NCBI GenBank assembly: GCA_001600455.1
Contig: BCKC01000013.1
Coordinates: forward strand, 124,001-188,000
Direction: 5' to 3'
DNA from: Endocalyx cinctus
Lineage: Eukaryota; Ascomycota; Sordariomycetes; Amphisphaeriales; Apiosporaceae
DNA: 64,000 nt
The first letter of the stretch is position 1, and every line of letters begins with the position of its first letter. This document shows positions 21,667 to 33,141 of this stretch, piece after piece. The notes under the pieces were generated by a model. It did not search any database. It was not told where the DNA came from and worked only from the letters and a program-made list of their open reading frames with translations. The position numbers and the translations under genes were made by a program.

Positions 21667-21750
21667 GATGGATGGAAAGATGGATGGCAAGATGGATGGA
21701 AAGAAAGATGGATGGCAAGATGGATGGAAAGATGGATGGAAAGAAAGATA
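21667..21750 (+). repeat. GATGGATGG-based tandem repeat
   Basis: About seven imperfect copies of a 12-base unit, GATGGATGGAAA, with variants GCAA and AAAGAAA. On the minus strand it would encode a Ser-Phe-His-Pro repeat, but no gene is evident. Confidence 0.85.
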
Positions 21751-22133
21751 TTTATCATTTTTCTCGCAGCAGCCGTCATGGTCTAGGACTGCACCTTTTC
21801 TCGTAAAAGGGATGAAACGCGGCAATCAAAGCATGTGCAGTCAGAGATCGGCAAGGATAAGATAGCCTGCCTATAGCAGTCAATGATAGTGAGATGGCAT
21901 TTCTGAAAAGATACATAAAAGAGACCAAGTTAGATACTTGCATATGCAGAATAAGTTTTATGAGCTAGTAAGTCATCACATATCGTTAAACTGTTTGCAT
22001 ATTTGGATGATGCCCGACGAACTTCCCTCTCCTTGATCCTTACCCGACTGATCCTCATTCTCTTGTCCTAATGACTTCTCAGCCGGCATATCCCAGCACA
22101 AAAAATGCCTCAGCTCGACGGGTCTAGATTTCG

Positions 22134-22637
22134 TCAGTTGAATACGTCCTTATCATAGCGGGATGTGATTACGCACCCTTCGAACCAGGATTTTGGAAGC
22201 TTTTCACATTGTTCCACTAACCAATCTTCGATCCATTTCTTGTGTTGAGGCTGTGGGTTATGAAGAACTTTAATAATACTGATGAAACCTAATGTCCACT
22301 CTTTGCCTTCATTAAGTGTAAGACCTTCTCCAGGAAATGATATGCTTGCAACTGCGATATCTAGTTCAAAATCATCATCTTGAAGTTGACTAATGACGTT
22401 CTGCTGGAACATGTATGTAGGCCATTCAATATATTGACGAATGTAACGGGAATAGGTCAGTTGCCTAAGATAATTATCGGTGGAAATCTGCGAAGAGCTG
22501 CTCTTATCATATACAAGCTTATACTTATGACAGTCTATCCGACGGCTTACTTGGAAGACGCATAAACAGAATCGGAAAGCAGCATATACAATGTGCCCAA
22601 GATATGCATCAGTGGCAAAAGAGCCGTCTAGATCCAT
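22134..22637 (-). CDS. hypothetical 167-aa protein
   Basis: Single-exon frame starting MDLDGSFATDAYLGHIV, with aromatic-rich segments and the C-terminal WIEDWLVEQCEKLPKSWFEG. The composition is protein-like and the frame is long for this AT-rich sequence. No known domain was recognised and no splice partner is needed. Confidence 0.5.
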   Translation of the reverse strand: MDLDGSFATDAYLGHIVYAAFRFCLCVFQVSRRIDCHKYKLVYDKSSSSQISTDNYLRQLTYSRYIRQYIEWPTYMFQQNVISQLQDDDFELDIAVASISFPGEGLTLNEGKEWTLGFISIIKVLHNPQPQHKKWIEDWLVEQCEKLPKSWFEGCVITSRYDKDVFN

Positions 22638-22988
22638 TATTTAATATAAAAATGTGATATATGATACGTATAATCACGGCGATAGGTCACTTTCTATGAG
22701 GGGCCCCGTTCGAGGCGGTGGGATAATGAAAGGCTTGGATTTGAAATATGTAAAGAAGAAATTAGTGATAGTGTCGGGAATGTCTCCCGAGAAGAACCAA
22801 ATCCTCACGTTTAATGCCCCCTATTATTGCCACTTTATGCCGCAGATCCAACCGCTTGCCGTTTCCTTTGTTTGAAGAAAAAGGAGTAATTAGGGCGAAG
22901 TGTAATCAAGGCACGCTATCCGCAATTGTTAAGAGATATTCAAAATAGTGTGTGGTGGATAATACCTAATGCGTATGCCGAAATGAAC

Positions 22989-23306
22989 CTATTTTTGGTT
23001 ATTTTTGGCGTTCTTTAACTCGGCTATGGTATTTCTTGCTTGTTCTTGTTTTTCTTCGCATGTATCGAGGGAGTCGCTTATATTATTGATTCGACTCTCT
23101 ATATTTGATAAACCTCTTTGTAGCTCATCTTTGTCTTGATTAAATTTATAATGCCAATTATTTAAAAATTCCTGAGCTGGTTGCCGCTCCTGAATATCTT
23201 TATCTCCTATCTTGTCCATTTTTTTCAGTTGCTTGTGTAATGATCGAAAAGAACTGAAGTGGGAGGAAACAAGATTAATATACAAGTTTACTAGTTCGAT
23301 TAACAA
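22989..23306 (-). CDS. small coiled-coil protein
   Basis: A 105-aa frame. After an initial hydrophobic stretch it is almost all charged and polar with heptad-like leucine/isoleucine spacing (ELQRGLSNIESRINNISDSL then EEKQEQARNTIAEL), consistent with a coiled coil. The real start may be the internal methionine of MDKIGDKDIQERQPAQE. Unknown function; could also be an exon of a larger gene. Confidence 0.45.
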   Translation of the reverse strand: MLIELVNLYINLVSSHFSSFRSLHKQLKKMDKIGDKDIQERQPAQEFLNNWHYKFNQDKDELQRGLSNIESRINNISDSLDTCEEKQEQARNTIAELKNAKNNQK

Positions 23307-23352
23307 TCACTTATACATGCTGCGGGCGAGGATATTATTCGTTGATGTTTTT
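23290..23352 (+). repeat. direct repeat left of esterase
   Basis: ATACATGCTGCGGGCGAGGA followed by TTATTCGT.GAT.TTTTTT; repeated with few changes at 24966-25028. The pair brackets the esterase gene. Confidence 0.6.
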
Positions 23353-23493
23353 TCTCATAAATTGAGTCCGTAGATTGACAACAGAGCAAATTATTCAGGT
23401 TTCTTACTCGCTAAGCACGTATATATCCTAGAATTGTATACTCCGAAAAGTAGTCCCCGTCACATGCCTCTCTCAAAGTGGTCATTTTCCTAG

Positions 23494-24696
23494 CTACTCC
23501 CTTTGCGTATCTTTAGAATCCCCCATAATGTCAGTTCTAGAAGTATGAGGCATGCTAAGTATTCGACGTAACCAACTTAAGCGGGTCTCCCTCGCTCCAA
23601 TGGAAACGGAGGCATCAGGCGCGATGCGATCATAACCATGGGGACCTCCGTGCCACTTAGTAAATAAAAATGATTAGTAGACATTAGGGGGAAGTTACAC
23701 ATAAAAATTACTCACAACGTGCAACTCAGCCGGGATACCGCATTTCCATAGCTCAGTGGCGAACACGACGATCTCATCCCTAAACGGCTCAGCCGCGCTA
23801 CAATCGAGGAAAACAGGCGGCATTCTCGTTAAGTTAGTAGCGCGCGCGGGAGATTCGTAAAGGGAAACATCATCCGTGCCCGCGCGGTCGCCAAGCAGAG
23901 AGCCCCAGGCGAACTTATTGAGGGTAGAGTTGTACGTATTAGTTGAACTGGTAGCGAACTGCTTCGCCGATATTGTATTATTTCGGTCATCGAGCATAGG
24001 ACATTCGAGGAATAAGCCGCGGAGCTTGGCTTTTGAGAAGTGTCCGTCGTCCCGGGCCATTAACGTCATCGCTGTAGCTAACCCGCCACCTGCCGACGCC
24101 CCGTACGCGACAAGCCGGTTTGGGTCGATACCGAGAGATGAGGCGTGCTCGAACGTCCACGAAAGCGCTGTATAACAGTCCTCGACCGGTTGTGTCCCCG
24201 TGTTCTCTGGTGCGCGTCCATACTCGACGCTGACGGTGACGGCACCGAGCTCGCGTGCCCAGACGACGCTCGTGTCGAGGCCAGCGTATCGGTTCGAGTA
24301 GATGAGGGCGCCACCGTGGACGTAAAAGATACAGGGCCGTTTACAATTCTTCTCGTCGTGTTTTTCTCTTTCTCCTGGTCCTGCATCTTCAGATTTCGGC
24401 CGTACGATTGTCAGGGTTAATTGGTTCTGTCGAGGCCCCAGTATGGTAATGTCTTCGATATGGGCGCTCTCGTCAGCTAGGAGTGCTTTGGTGAATGGCA
24501 GGGTCCTCTGCGCGCTCTGTTCTCGTAGCTTGTCGATATCGTATTTCGGCGCTCCTGACCCTACCGTCTTGATAAAGGCCTTGAACTCCGAGTTGTAAGG
24601 GGGTCGAGGTAAGAGATCAACATTAGTTCCGGTCGCCATCTTTATTTTTCTTGTTGGAAGGAGATAAAAACGAAAAGTTGAATAAAATCTCGTCAA
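23494..24696 (-). CDS. alpha/beta hydrolase (HSL-type esterase/lipase)
   Basis: Exons 24696-23716 and 23655-23494 (60-bp intron, GTGAGT donor, ACTAAG acceptor, phase 0) give about 380 aa. The hormone-sensitive-lipase signature is complete: oxyanion motif YVHGGALIY (HGG at 127-129), nucleophile elbow GASAGG (Ser 201), an acidic residue in the DCSAAEPFRDE region, and the catalytic histidine in exon 2 (WHGGPHGYDRIAP). The reaction is hydrolysis of short-chain esters. No signal peptide, so it is probably cytosolic. Translation could instead begin at MATGTNVDLL (24639), which better fits family length. Substrate cannot be told from sequence. GC content is higher than in the flanks. Confidence 0.92.
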
Positions 24697-24965
24697 GACC
24701 TAAACGTTAAGGCCTGGAGAAGACCATAAAGAAGACTCGATAATTGCGTCTGAAGAAAGCAAAGGGAAGACGGGCCAGGTCAGGGGAAATATATTGGGTT
24801 ATGACGGGTAAGTAAAAGATACTTGACTACTAGCGTGCTTGATATGTGAGATTGGATGATCCCGGCACCTCAGTGATAACTTAGTAGAAACTCGTACTTA
24901 AAAGGGACATTGGTTTCCGCATGAAACATCAGCATTACCTCGTCTCAGGCACGAATGGGAGATAA

Positions 24966-25028
24966 CTCGACAGGCTTGATTAAGAATACATGCTGCGGAC
25001 GAGGACCTTATTCGTAGATATTTTTTGA
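24966..25028 (+). repeat. direct repeat right of esterase
   Basis: ATACATGCTGCGGACGAGGA, second copy of the repeat at 23290-23352. Confidence 0.6.
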
Positions 25029-25066
25029 TGTCGGTTATCTAACATACATGGAGTTCATAGAGGAAA

Positions 25067-25555
25067 TTACCAGACTTCTCGACAAATTCGATATTTCTTC
25101 CATATAATAGCATCGTTCTTATCGTCCTCAGGTGACCTCTTTTTCAACCCAACTTTAACTATCGTACGCATTTGTTCACGATCCAACAACATCGCTTGGC
25201 GGAGAGCCGGTTCTAGTTCTTTACGTAACATTTCTTTTCTCGTGAGCTGTAGTTGTTGAGGGTGAGAATTCTGCTTTCTTCGCTTCGGCGGTGAACTTAC
25301 GTCTTCATCACTGGGTTCGTGTATTTCTTTTCCTTCTAATAATAAAGTAAGGTGGGATTTAGAATTGATAAGCTTCGTGCAACAAGGATATCTTTCGAAT
25401 TTTGGTTTGTGATTATCCGAGCCGTAATCTTCCCAATCTGCTTCATTATCTACGGCGCTCTCAGATCGGTGACTCGTTTGCGATTCGGAAGTGCAGCCGA
25501 GAAATACCGGATTTCTTTTGGAAGTAGAAGTTGGGACTTGGTGCGAATAACTCAT
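25067..25555 (-). CDS. 162-aa basic protein, unknown
   Basis: Single frame, rich in charged residues, with a nuclear-signal-like PPKRRKQ and a C-terminal helical stretch TRKEMLRKELEPALRQAM. That helix loosely recalls the C-terminal region of fungal DUF3295 regulators, but the match is from memory and weak. The acidic middle (EADWEDYGSD) and basic tail suggest a nuclear protein. Confidence 0.45.
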   Translation of the reverse strand: MSYSHQVPTSTSKRNPVFLGCTSESQTSHRSESAVDNEADWEDYGSDNHKPKFERYPCCTKLINSKSHLTLLLEGKEIHEPSDEDVSSPPKRRKQNSHPQQLQLTRKEMLRKELEPALRQAMLLDREQMRTIVKVGLKKRSPEDDKNDAIIWKKYRICREVW

Positions 25556-26201
25556 TTTCGGACGATTGGCGAATCATTACAGCCGGTTCTAGTAGGTAGG
25601 ATGGTCACATATCGAGTTGGGTGCAGTCATTAGAAAAGAAGAGGGCCGACAAAGTTGGCGATGTCAAGTAAATATTCAGTATGCATACTCCACAGGTAGA
25701 TAAGGACTGTAAAAAAGATATATTTCCGTATGATGACGAGCATGGGTAGATGATATATCCATGTTTGTCATGGTGGAAACCAACTTTCGTAATGAGAATA
25801 CCTGCTGAAGATCTATCGAGGATGGGTATGACCTGTGAGGTATGGCGCAACGATAGGTCAATCATCCTTGTGATCCACACTAAAAAAGGGGTAGAGGGGT
25901 AATAAATCGTAAGAAAAAGCAATAAGCTTCATCATAGCACTCGCTATTTATCTATTTGTTACTGAGGTTGATATTTACATGTCAAATATGTGGAATAAGA
26001 TAAAAATAAAAAAGAAGGAAAGAAAAAAAGAGAGAGGTCTGGATACCAGTTTACTTATGAAATAACTGCGTAAGGCTGAATGTGATGGCTATTAAACGCT
26101 AGAAATTATAATTACATTATGATACAACAACTTCCAGACCATACTCTTAAAACGAAGTGATCAGGACTTGTGGCCCAGGTCTTGTATCCATGTCGGTTGC
26201 C
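25556..26201. other. intergenic, nothing recognised
   Basis: AT-rich; includes a purine-rich AAAAAGAAGGAAAG stretch near 26008. No exon recognised. Confidence 0.45.
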
Positions 26202-26904
26202 TTACTCGGGCGACCGATCTTGACGCAGGCTCCGTACCACCTCATAAAAAGCCTGTTCCACATTTTCACGGCTCTTCACCGATGTTTCAACAAATTTACA
26301 ACTTAATGTGATGGCGAGATCCTGACCCTCCGAAGCTGATATCACCCTCCTTGATTCATCTTTCTTATTTCCGACTACAATACCAGGCATATCTGATCCA
26401 ATCTGCCTGAAAAGGCCCTCGATCTGGTTAAAAGAAGGCCTTGATGAAACACTGTAAACTAGTAGATATCCGTGAGCAACTTTAACATGCTGGTCGCGTA
26501 ACGACGCATATTCGTCAAGGCCGCCCAGGTCTATTACGGAGAGCTCGCATGGCCGATCGTCAATCATGAATCGGCCTCGGTACGAGTCTTCAATCGTAGG
26601 ATCGTACTAGCAAAGACAAAACTCCATTTAGCTGGTTTATATTAAAATGAGTCCGTGTTATAAACATACTACTTCAGGAAAATACTTATTGTACTGCCAG
26701 CATGCCAACACCGCCGTCGCCAAGGAGTACAAGTTTATAACGATCTGCTTTATAATACGCACATATGTAGGTATTACTAAGCGTATGCAATGTTAATAGA
26801 TAGTAGAACAGATAGTGTAGTTCGGCTTTTGTCAATCGTCGGAGGGACTGAATCAATTTCTTAGTAGGTAGCAGGAAAGCTACGTTAGACGATGAAGAAT
26901 TCAT
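26202..26904 (-). pseudogene. Ras-like small GTPase with broken P-loop
   Basis: Clear Ras superfamily gene. The G1 region reads LVLLGDGGVG and is then disrupted: the lysine-threonine of GxxxxGKT is missing and the frame shifts before NKYFPEV. A 63-bp intron (26607-26669) follows, then YDPTIEDSYRGR (switch I), VIDLGGLDEY (G3; DTAGQ in typical Ras), VGNKKDE (G4, NKxD intact) and ETSVKSR (G5). The C-terminus ends SPE without a CaaX box. Small deletions (about 6 bp removing KT and about 5 bp in a short repeat) would explain both defects. Ras proteins need the P-loop lysine to bind nucleotide, so the product should be inactive. Alternatively, sequencing errors. Confidence 0.75.
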
Positions 26905-27351
26905 TTTCTAGCAACCAGTAGGAGAAAAGATGAACAAGGTAATAAACACAGAAAAGCGTACAGATGGTATCAAGTGGATATCCTTGAGTAGCACTGCAGA
27001 AAACTGCATATTCGTGACACACCGTGCATATTTATATACTATGCTGTGATTCAGCTCAGTCGCTTCAATGCTCCATCTGAAGACGATCACTGAGTGAGAG
27101 CTAATCTGGAGGCTGCGCTCGGAGTGCCATGTAGATAGATTCATTGACGATTGGACGCTATCCTGGCTCGAGGAAAGGATCGGAGGGGTGCTCAAAGTAG
27201 GAGACAAGGGTGGGAGGAAATCAGAGCAACTCCACAAATCACGCCTTACCTCTTACGTCGATTGTCCAGCGTAAACACTGGACAATCGACAAAAAGGGTA
27301 AGTTTTAAAAACCAAACTTTAACTCGTGTCACACCAATCTATCAAAACGAA
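26905..27351. other. divergent promoter interval
   Basis: Lies between the Ras-like relic and the gene at 27352. It contains a perfect inverted repeat of GATTGTCCAG... CTGGACAATC (about 27258-27290), which could form a hairpin. Confidence 0.45.
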
Positions 27352-28735
27352 ATGGGAGCATCTTTAAGCCGGTCACTAGCCGACGAGGTCATCAAAGGCT
27401 GCGATGCAGGTAAGGACGGGCTTAATGGGTTGATTTGTGACGAAGATGTAAGTAGTTATTATCTATGTCTCAGGGATAGGCTTTAACTCCTGCCTCAGTT
27501 CGCCGAGAGATGGCGGAATGCTTTGACAGAACTACCGAAAATCCAGGAATTTATTCCAAGTACCAAGAAACAGCCTCGTTTATGGAATAAAGCTACGAAG
27601 TCAGAAAAAACAATCGAAATACACGAGGTTATTAAACCTCATTTGACTACATGGGAAGAGAACCCGAAGGCGTTTTTCGGCCAAACGACTGACACCCTCA
27701 CCAACGACTTTGTCACTCTCTACAGACTTGTAAACTCCCTCAACCAAAAACACATCCTAGATACGCTTCAGCGAAGAGTTGCACTTGTCATCTTTTATAG
27801 GTTGAAATGCAAGGCGGGGTGCCAAAGCCTTGTTCAACATGTGCTGAACTCTGGAACGGTCGATATACAAAAGACTATAGAGTCCAACTGCGAAAATTGG
27901 GGAGAAAAAGGCGGGCGATACGACAGTTACGTGGGTTTATTCAGAAACAACGGGGCAGTGTTTGCACTTGACTTTAACATATCCAAAACAACGTAAGTAT
28001 TATTATCTACGTCTTGAGTACTACCGTTGCCCGTTTAACACTGATCATAGATGGGAACACGACGTGCCCCAAAATGGCGAAACCCGCGACAAATTTATAG
28101 CTTTACAAAAAAGGCGGGGACTAGAAACGGCTGCTGAAGAGTGTAGGAAGGCGGCTGACAGGATATTCGAATATGCGGATGGCTTGATGGCGGAATGGTA
28201 CCAGAACGCCCAGATGAACAACATCGTACATCCCGCGAAAAAGCAGAAGCAAGCGCCTACGTCGACGACGAACGCGAAAAGAAAAGCTAGGGGAAAGATG
28301 TCAAACACTGTGGCGAGAGTCTCCGATAGCGATAAGAACCGACCTGGCACGGAAATAATACCGACCCAAGGGAGTGGTTTCTCTTCGGGGGGACCGGCTC
28401 ATCAGATCGAAACCCGCGATCAGGGCGATGGCATGGCAACAACAGTGATTGGATCAGTGAATAATACTCACCGTTCGTCTCTGTCAGACGTTGTTGCTTC
28501 CCATCAGGATCGGTCGGATAGGAACCGAGCCAGGAATCAACTGGATTTATTAGCAGACGCGGTCACATCCATGGAGGACGCCGGTCATCTACGGCTAGGC
28601 ACATCCAATCCTATGTTCGGCGGCGGTGCGGTTGATCAACCTCAGTTTCCACAAGTGGATTTCAGTTCCTTGGGCTCGATAGAAGTGGATTTTGGTTTGC
28701 CTAGTGACTTCTGTATAGACTTTGGCACTATGTAA
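27352..28735 (+). CDS. 424-aa orphan protein, nuclear-like
   Basis: Three exons, 27352-27447, 27499-27992 and 28051-28735 (introns 51 and 58 bp with GTAAGT donors and CTCAG / CATAG acceptors), preserve frame exactly, which strongly supports a real gene. Residues 1-180 are globular (LTNDFVTLYRLVNSL, RYDSYVGLFRNNGAVFALDF); a region around residue 250 has two basic clusters (AKKQKQ, NAKRKARGK) typical of nuclear localisation signals; the C-terminal third is acidic and polar and ends with DFGLPSDFCIDFGTM, like an activation tail. No family recognised. Possibly a lineage-specific transcriptional or chromatin-associated protein. Confidence 0.75.
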
Positions 28736-28827
28736 CATGTGTACCCCGGCTTATCCTGAAAGCCATACCAGTTTGTCTTAATCTATACATGGGAAGTTTC
28801 CCCCGGTGTTCCAGGTTGAGAATGTTC

Positions 28828-29386
28828 CTATATCTCTATCTCTTCTCGCGTTATTATTGCATTGGGCTTTTTCCAAACCCGTACCATGTAGAACCATAGC
28901 GGCCTTTTCTCTAGAGAACCGAATGCCTCATCTTCACTTCGCAAAATCACGTAGTGCTGCTTCGTCCACGGGAGAACCTCCGACCTCTGATGTTGACCAC
29001 TAGTCCTAATAAGCCGAACCCCGTCTACGGCATTCGTAGGCCAGCATATAATCAGCATGCCGTTTTTCCCCTTTAAAAAGCCTATGAGCTTGATTCCGTG
29101 CACTCCCCATTCATACGAACCATCGGCCCACTCGCGCACCCAGTTGTCCTAGGCAAAAATTAGCCCTATTCCTAATCTACTCGATTACACGTACATGTTC
29201 CGCCACAATTTGCTTGCCGGTTTCTACATCACTCTTGGTCCTCGGTAATAAATATAAATCGGTAGTGTCGTCTGTCACCTTTGGATCTGAAAATTGGAAC
29301 TTTTCCAACGTGTCCTCTCTATCGATAAGGTCGACGTTCGGCAACTTCGCCGTGACTGAGAGAATCGTAGGCGCGGACATGGACAT
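28828..29386 (-). CDS. 170-aa protein, unknown
   Basis: Exons 29386-29195 and 29148-28828 joined over a 46-bp intron (GTACGT, GCTAAT branch, CCTAG acceptor) in phase 0. The second exon is aromatic and basic (NWVREWADGSYEWGVHGI, PLWFYMVRVWKKP). I do not recognise the domain. Splice consistency is the main support. Confidence 0.55.
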
Positions 29387-29805
29387 ATACTAGTAACTTA
29401 GAAGTCAGAGTTAAACATTGTAGAAGCGTGTCATTTTATTTTATATTGCGAGTTGTTTTTTTTATGCTTGACTACTGGGAATTGTACGATGATACCGAAA
29501 ATAAGCCGGAGTGTACTCACGGAAGAATGATTTGCCGTAGCCAACCCATAGTTTCTTGTTTATTGAGCGTCGGAAATTCGGCAACCATCAAAAAGTTTGT
29601 CGCTAGATTAATTAGACTATTTGAACAGTCTACTATGTAAACCTTTCTTTCCTGGGTATAATATGTGCTAAGAGCAGGCTTCGACAACTCAGCTTCATAA
29701 CATATTTGATTTGATTTGTTTAAAGAAGTACATTAAGATTTACTTGTCGGCTTCGTTATAGATAGATCTTTGTCCAATGCCGTCTCCAAAAGAGGCTTCT
29801 ACATT
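29387..29805. other. intergenic, one uncertain frame
   Basis: Contains a 70-codon frame on the plus strand (29428-29640) without recognisable features; I do not call it a gene. Confidence 0.4.
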
Positions 29806-32489
29806 CTACATACGGCCGCGCAGTGGCACATCACGCGATTTCAAATATTCCGACCAATATCGTAATCCTGCAATCCAATACTGAACACCACCAGATGGGG
29901 CCATCTGATCGATGATGGCCACCTGCTGCGTAGATTGGTTCACTAATGAAATAGGACCAATACGATTAAGTATATCGCATATAGATAGGACGATCATTCG
30001 GGTTGCCTGACCACCGGTAAGTGCATACTTACTTACGGCTGAGAATGCTTTAGTCCAGTATGAAAGAGCCACGTCGTCGTTAAGCATGACGTGATGTAGC
30101 TTTGCAAACGTAATATACAAGCGCAGGCTTTCAAATTTAAGGAGGCGCGGACGAGCTTCGATGTCTGAGCAGATTGATCTTGCCTCTTCATAGCGTTCCT
30201 GGGCAAAGAATGATTCCGCCAGCGACAGTTCTAGTAGGGATCCGGTGTACGTCTCCTGTTCCTTCTGCCGCGCGATCTCGGCACGGAGCTGGTGTTCCGC
30301 AGATTTGGAATCGCCGAGCTCTCGTAGAGAATCCGCCAAATCGCAAGTGAGATCCTGGAGATCTTTGTTAAAATCGAGGTCTCCATGTTGTTTTGTTATA
30401 TCTCTTGCTTGTTGTAACTGCACCCGTGATCGGTCGAAATCGCCCGCTAGCCGCGAAGCTCTGCCTAGTATCATGAGTTTGCGAACGAGGACGACCACCT
30501 CCATCGGAGAGGCGCTCTGACCGGACGGCTCCCACTCGTTCAGTACTCTTTCTGCCTCGGAAAGATCCTCGACCTGAACACAATTGAGGGCACGCTGAAC
30601 GCGTATCTTGCCAGCTGCGGAATGTGTCCTTTTGTCCATGTATGGTGGCATATTCTGGTCGACGGCCTGCAGAGTTTTGGCGGCGTCATCCGCCTGTCCT
30701 GTTATGCGACAAAGGACACATTCCATCTCGGCAATGCGAGACCGAAGATAGTAGTCTTGAACCCCGCACGTTGCCGCATTGACTTGGTCGATCACGTACC
30801 GTTTCCACGGTATGCCGGGGAAACGAAAGGCCTCGACGAGGGTAAACGCGAGGTCAGCCCTCAAGTCTGTGGAAAGGGATTCGCCTTGTAGCGCTTGTAG
30901 GACATGCCGTAGATGCGGTAAGAATAGCTTAGAATCAGCATGGCTGTGCGGAAGTTAGCACGAGCCCATGAATCGTTCGACGAGACAGTTGTAAGCTTAC
31001 ATAGGTTCGATATAACTCCACGGGATCGCCCGATATGTGATAATCAGGGCCTGATACTTCCAGAAGATAAGATATTCTGGAGCCAAGAGCTCACAAACAC
31101 GGGCGGCGACAGTTTCACTCGTGCAATATGTCTGGTCCGGCCGTTCGCAAAGTAGCGACGTCCGGCTCAGCTCGCCGAGGGCACTAGCAACTCTCTGAAC
31201 ATCTAACAGTATAGTGCTTAATTCCGGATCGAGGCCAACACTAGTCGCATCCACCTCTAGAATATCACCGTGTTCACCCCAGCGTTTTCGAGGCGACGCC
31301 CCACGGAGTATGAGCTGACGGGGAATTTCGGCGGAAGTCGACAAAAATGATAAGAGCAAAAGTACGATACGAGCATCGTTGGATAACTTAACGCCCGGGG
31401 CATCGGTTACCTCGGATATCGCCTGAAGTGATTGTGTTTTCCACGCGGCTTGTGCTTCTGTGGTGGTACGGAAAGTCCTTCGTCGTGGTGATGTTGACAT
31501 GTTAAGGAAACCTCGATTAAAATTAGATCCTATCTGGACACTAGGCAGACTCGGAGGAAGGGTAGGCGTATCGTCCACGAAGCGACTGTCGCCTACAATT
31601 TGTCAGCGACGAAAGCTAATTTTGCTGGGGTCATACGTTGTATCGAGTCGAAAACTCCCGAGACGATAGGAGTGAGCTCTCGAGCTTTCTGAATAATATC
31701 TGTCTTCTCGCAGAGATTCTGGAGGGCCAAGTGCGAATGTTCATTCGCCGCTCTCTCCCAGCTAGGAGTCGATAAGCTAACGCACGACTTAGGAGAGCGG
31801 GAAAGCTCACAGAGAGCCCGAGTGAAGAAGGCAGAGAAGCCCCAGAAGCCCCTCGGGAGGGCTGTCAACGACGGACGCGAAGTCTTCAATAATAGAGGCC
31901 CACTTATTCCCGATGTGAAGGAGATTGTACAGTTGTTTCTTCGTATATTCCAGGGGTTCGGGCAACGCATTCTGGATTTCTTGTACAAAAGGGTCGACCG
32001 ATGTACCTTTCGGGTGCAACTTTGCGAGTACGTAGCAGCAAATTCGACGAAATATATCAGACTTTTTAATAGCGACAAATATCTTGACGTAAATGCTTTG
32101 CTGTTCCTGCAAGGCAAGAGCGTGGTCGGTTAAAAAGGGTTGGGCGTTCTGGTACGCATAGGTCGCTCGAAGCTTGTCGACCTCAGGGGGATTTTCAACG
32201 AGTGGATCATATGTGCGCGGTTTCTTGCAGATCACGGATATATCAGAAGGTGAAGATCGTTTTCGCTGCGTTTCTAGGACAGGACTCTCGACATCCGGTG
32301 GTGTAGGCGGTTTGTGTTGGAAAAGTTGAGGCGCATCTCTGTACGACGAGAGTAGTAGTTCAGCCTATAGGTATGAGAATTAAAGGAGTTTAACAAGATG
32401 TAAGGGGGATAAAAATACGTAGGCCATACTTCACTCTCGGTAATTGTGTAATACGTCCTTGCTACAAGTTTGCGGCAAAGGCATGCCAT
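29806..32489 (-). CDS. NLR-like protein lacking NB-ARC
   Basis: Five exons (32489-32430, 32364-31811, 31761-31597, 31540-31001, 30943-29806) give a continuous 818-aa frame; the introns have GT donors, AG acceptors and matching phase. N-terminal about 260 residues: helical region with KPRTYDPL and FRRICCYVLAKLHPKG, the kind of domain that precedes NACHT/NB-ARC in fungal NLRs. Around residues 300-440: winged-helix segment (SNDARIVLLLLSFLS, RKRWGEHGDILEVD). Residues 450-818: TPR-like helical repeats (QLQQARDITKQHGDL, AEHQLRAEIARQKEQ). No Walker A, Walker B or NB-ARC motif is present between the N-terminal and winged-helix parts. Its C-terminal half is homologous to the gene at 54554. Either an ATPase-less derivative or a gene with an internal deletion. 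Signalling role inferred from architecture only. Confidence 0.72.
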
Positions 32490-33042
32490 AGCGGGATTAG
32501 TCGAAGGGAATAGGGAAAAGGAGAAAATCTGTGGGTAAGAGTTGGAGATAAGTGTTTTAGATCTAAACTTTCCTACTTTGAAGCGGGGTTACGGTGATAT
32601 GCATGGTATATACTGGCCAATGCTTTATACACGCTAGCCAAATCCGGGCAAATCTTTTACGCCGTAGAACACAGAATCAGATTTAGACATTGTAACTCCA
32701 GTTCGCGCTAGTAAGACGTGCAGATACTTAGGACAAGGGACCCGACCCAAACTACTTTCATGACATTTTAGTGGGCCTGTCTACATATACTGCCGCATAT
32801 ACTCAAGCATTACAACAGCAACTTAATCAGCCTCGGAAAACGCGATTGTTATCTCTGATTGGTCTAGTTATAAGTGAGATAAAATTGACATAGCTATGAC
32901 CCGAACTATCAATAATCCAGACTTTAAACCACATTATAAAGATCTCCTCATCGTTAATTAATATCCACATCTTAAACAGTGCTTATGAAATATGAAGCAT
33001 GTGTTAGTGTAAGGAATGATAAAACCGACTTCTGTGCTTACG
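32490..33042. other. intergenic, nothing recognised
   Basis: AT-rich upstream flank of the NLR-like gene. No exon or repeat copy recognised. Confidence 0.45.
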
Positions 33043-33141
33043 TTATTTGGCAACGTCTTTGGGGATATCACCCGCTGAACCAATTTCATCAGGTTTTGGG
33101 CAATCTCCATTCTGTCCGCGACCCTGGGTGCTGTCCGGCAT
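33043..33141 (-). CDS. possible 32-aa peptide gene
   Basis: A complete small frame, starting MPDSTQGRGQNGDCPKPDE, Gly/Asp/Lys-rich and hydrophilic, ending DVAK. It has protein-like composition, unlike the AT-rich flanks. A GTAAGC donor-like site follows the stop by one base, so this could also be part of a spliced gene. It resembles in style small stress-associated fungal proteins, but I cannot name a family. Confidence 0.3.
   Translation of the reverse strand: MPDSTQGRGQNGDCPKPDEIGSAGDIPKDVAK

Noticed and set aside
21667..21750. Repeat read as a Ser-Phe-His-Pro repeat protein
   Set aside because: Translation of a microsatellite; no supporting flanking coding sequence.
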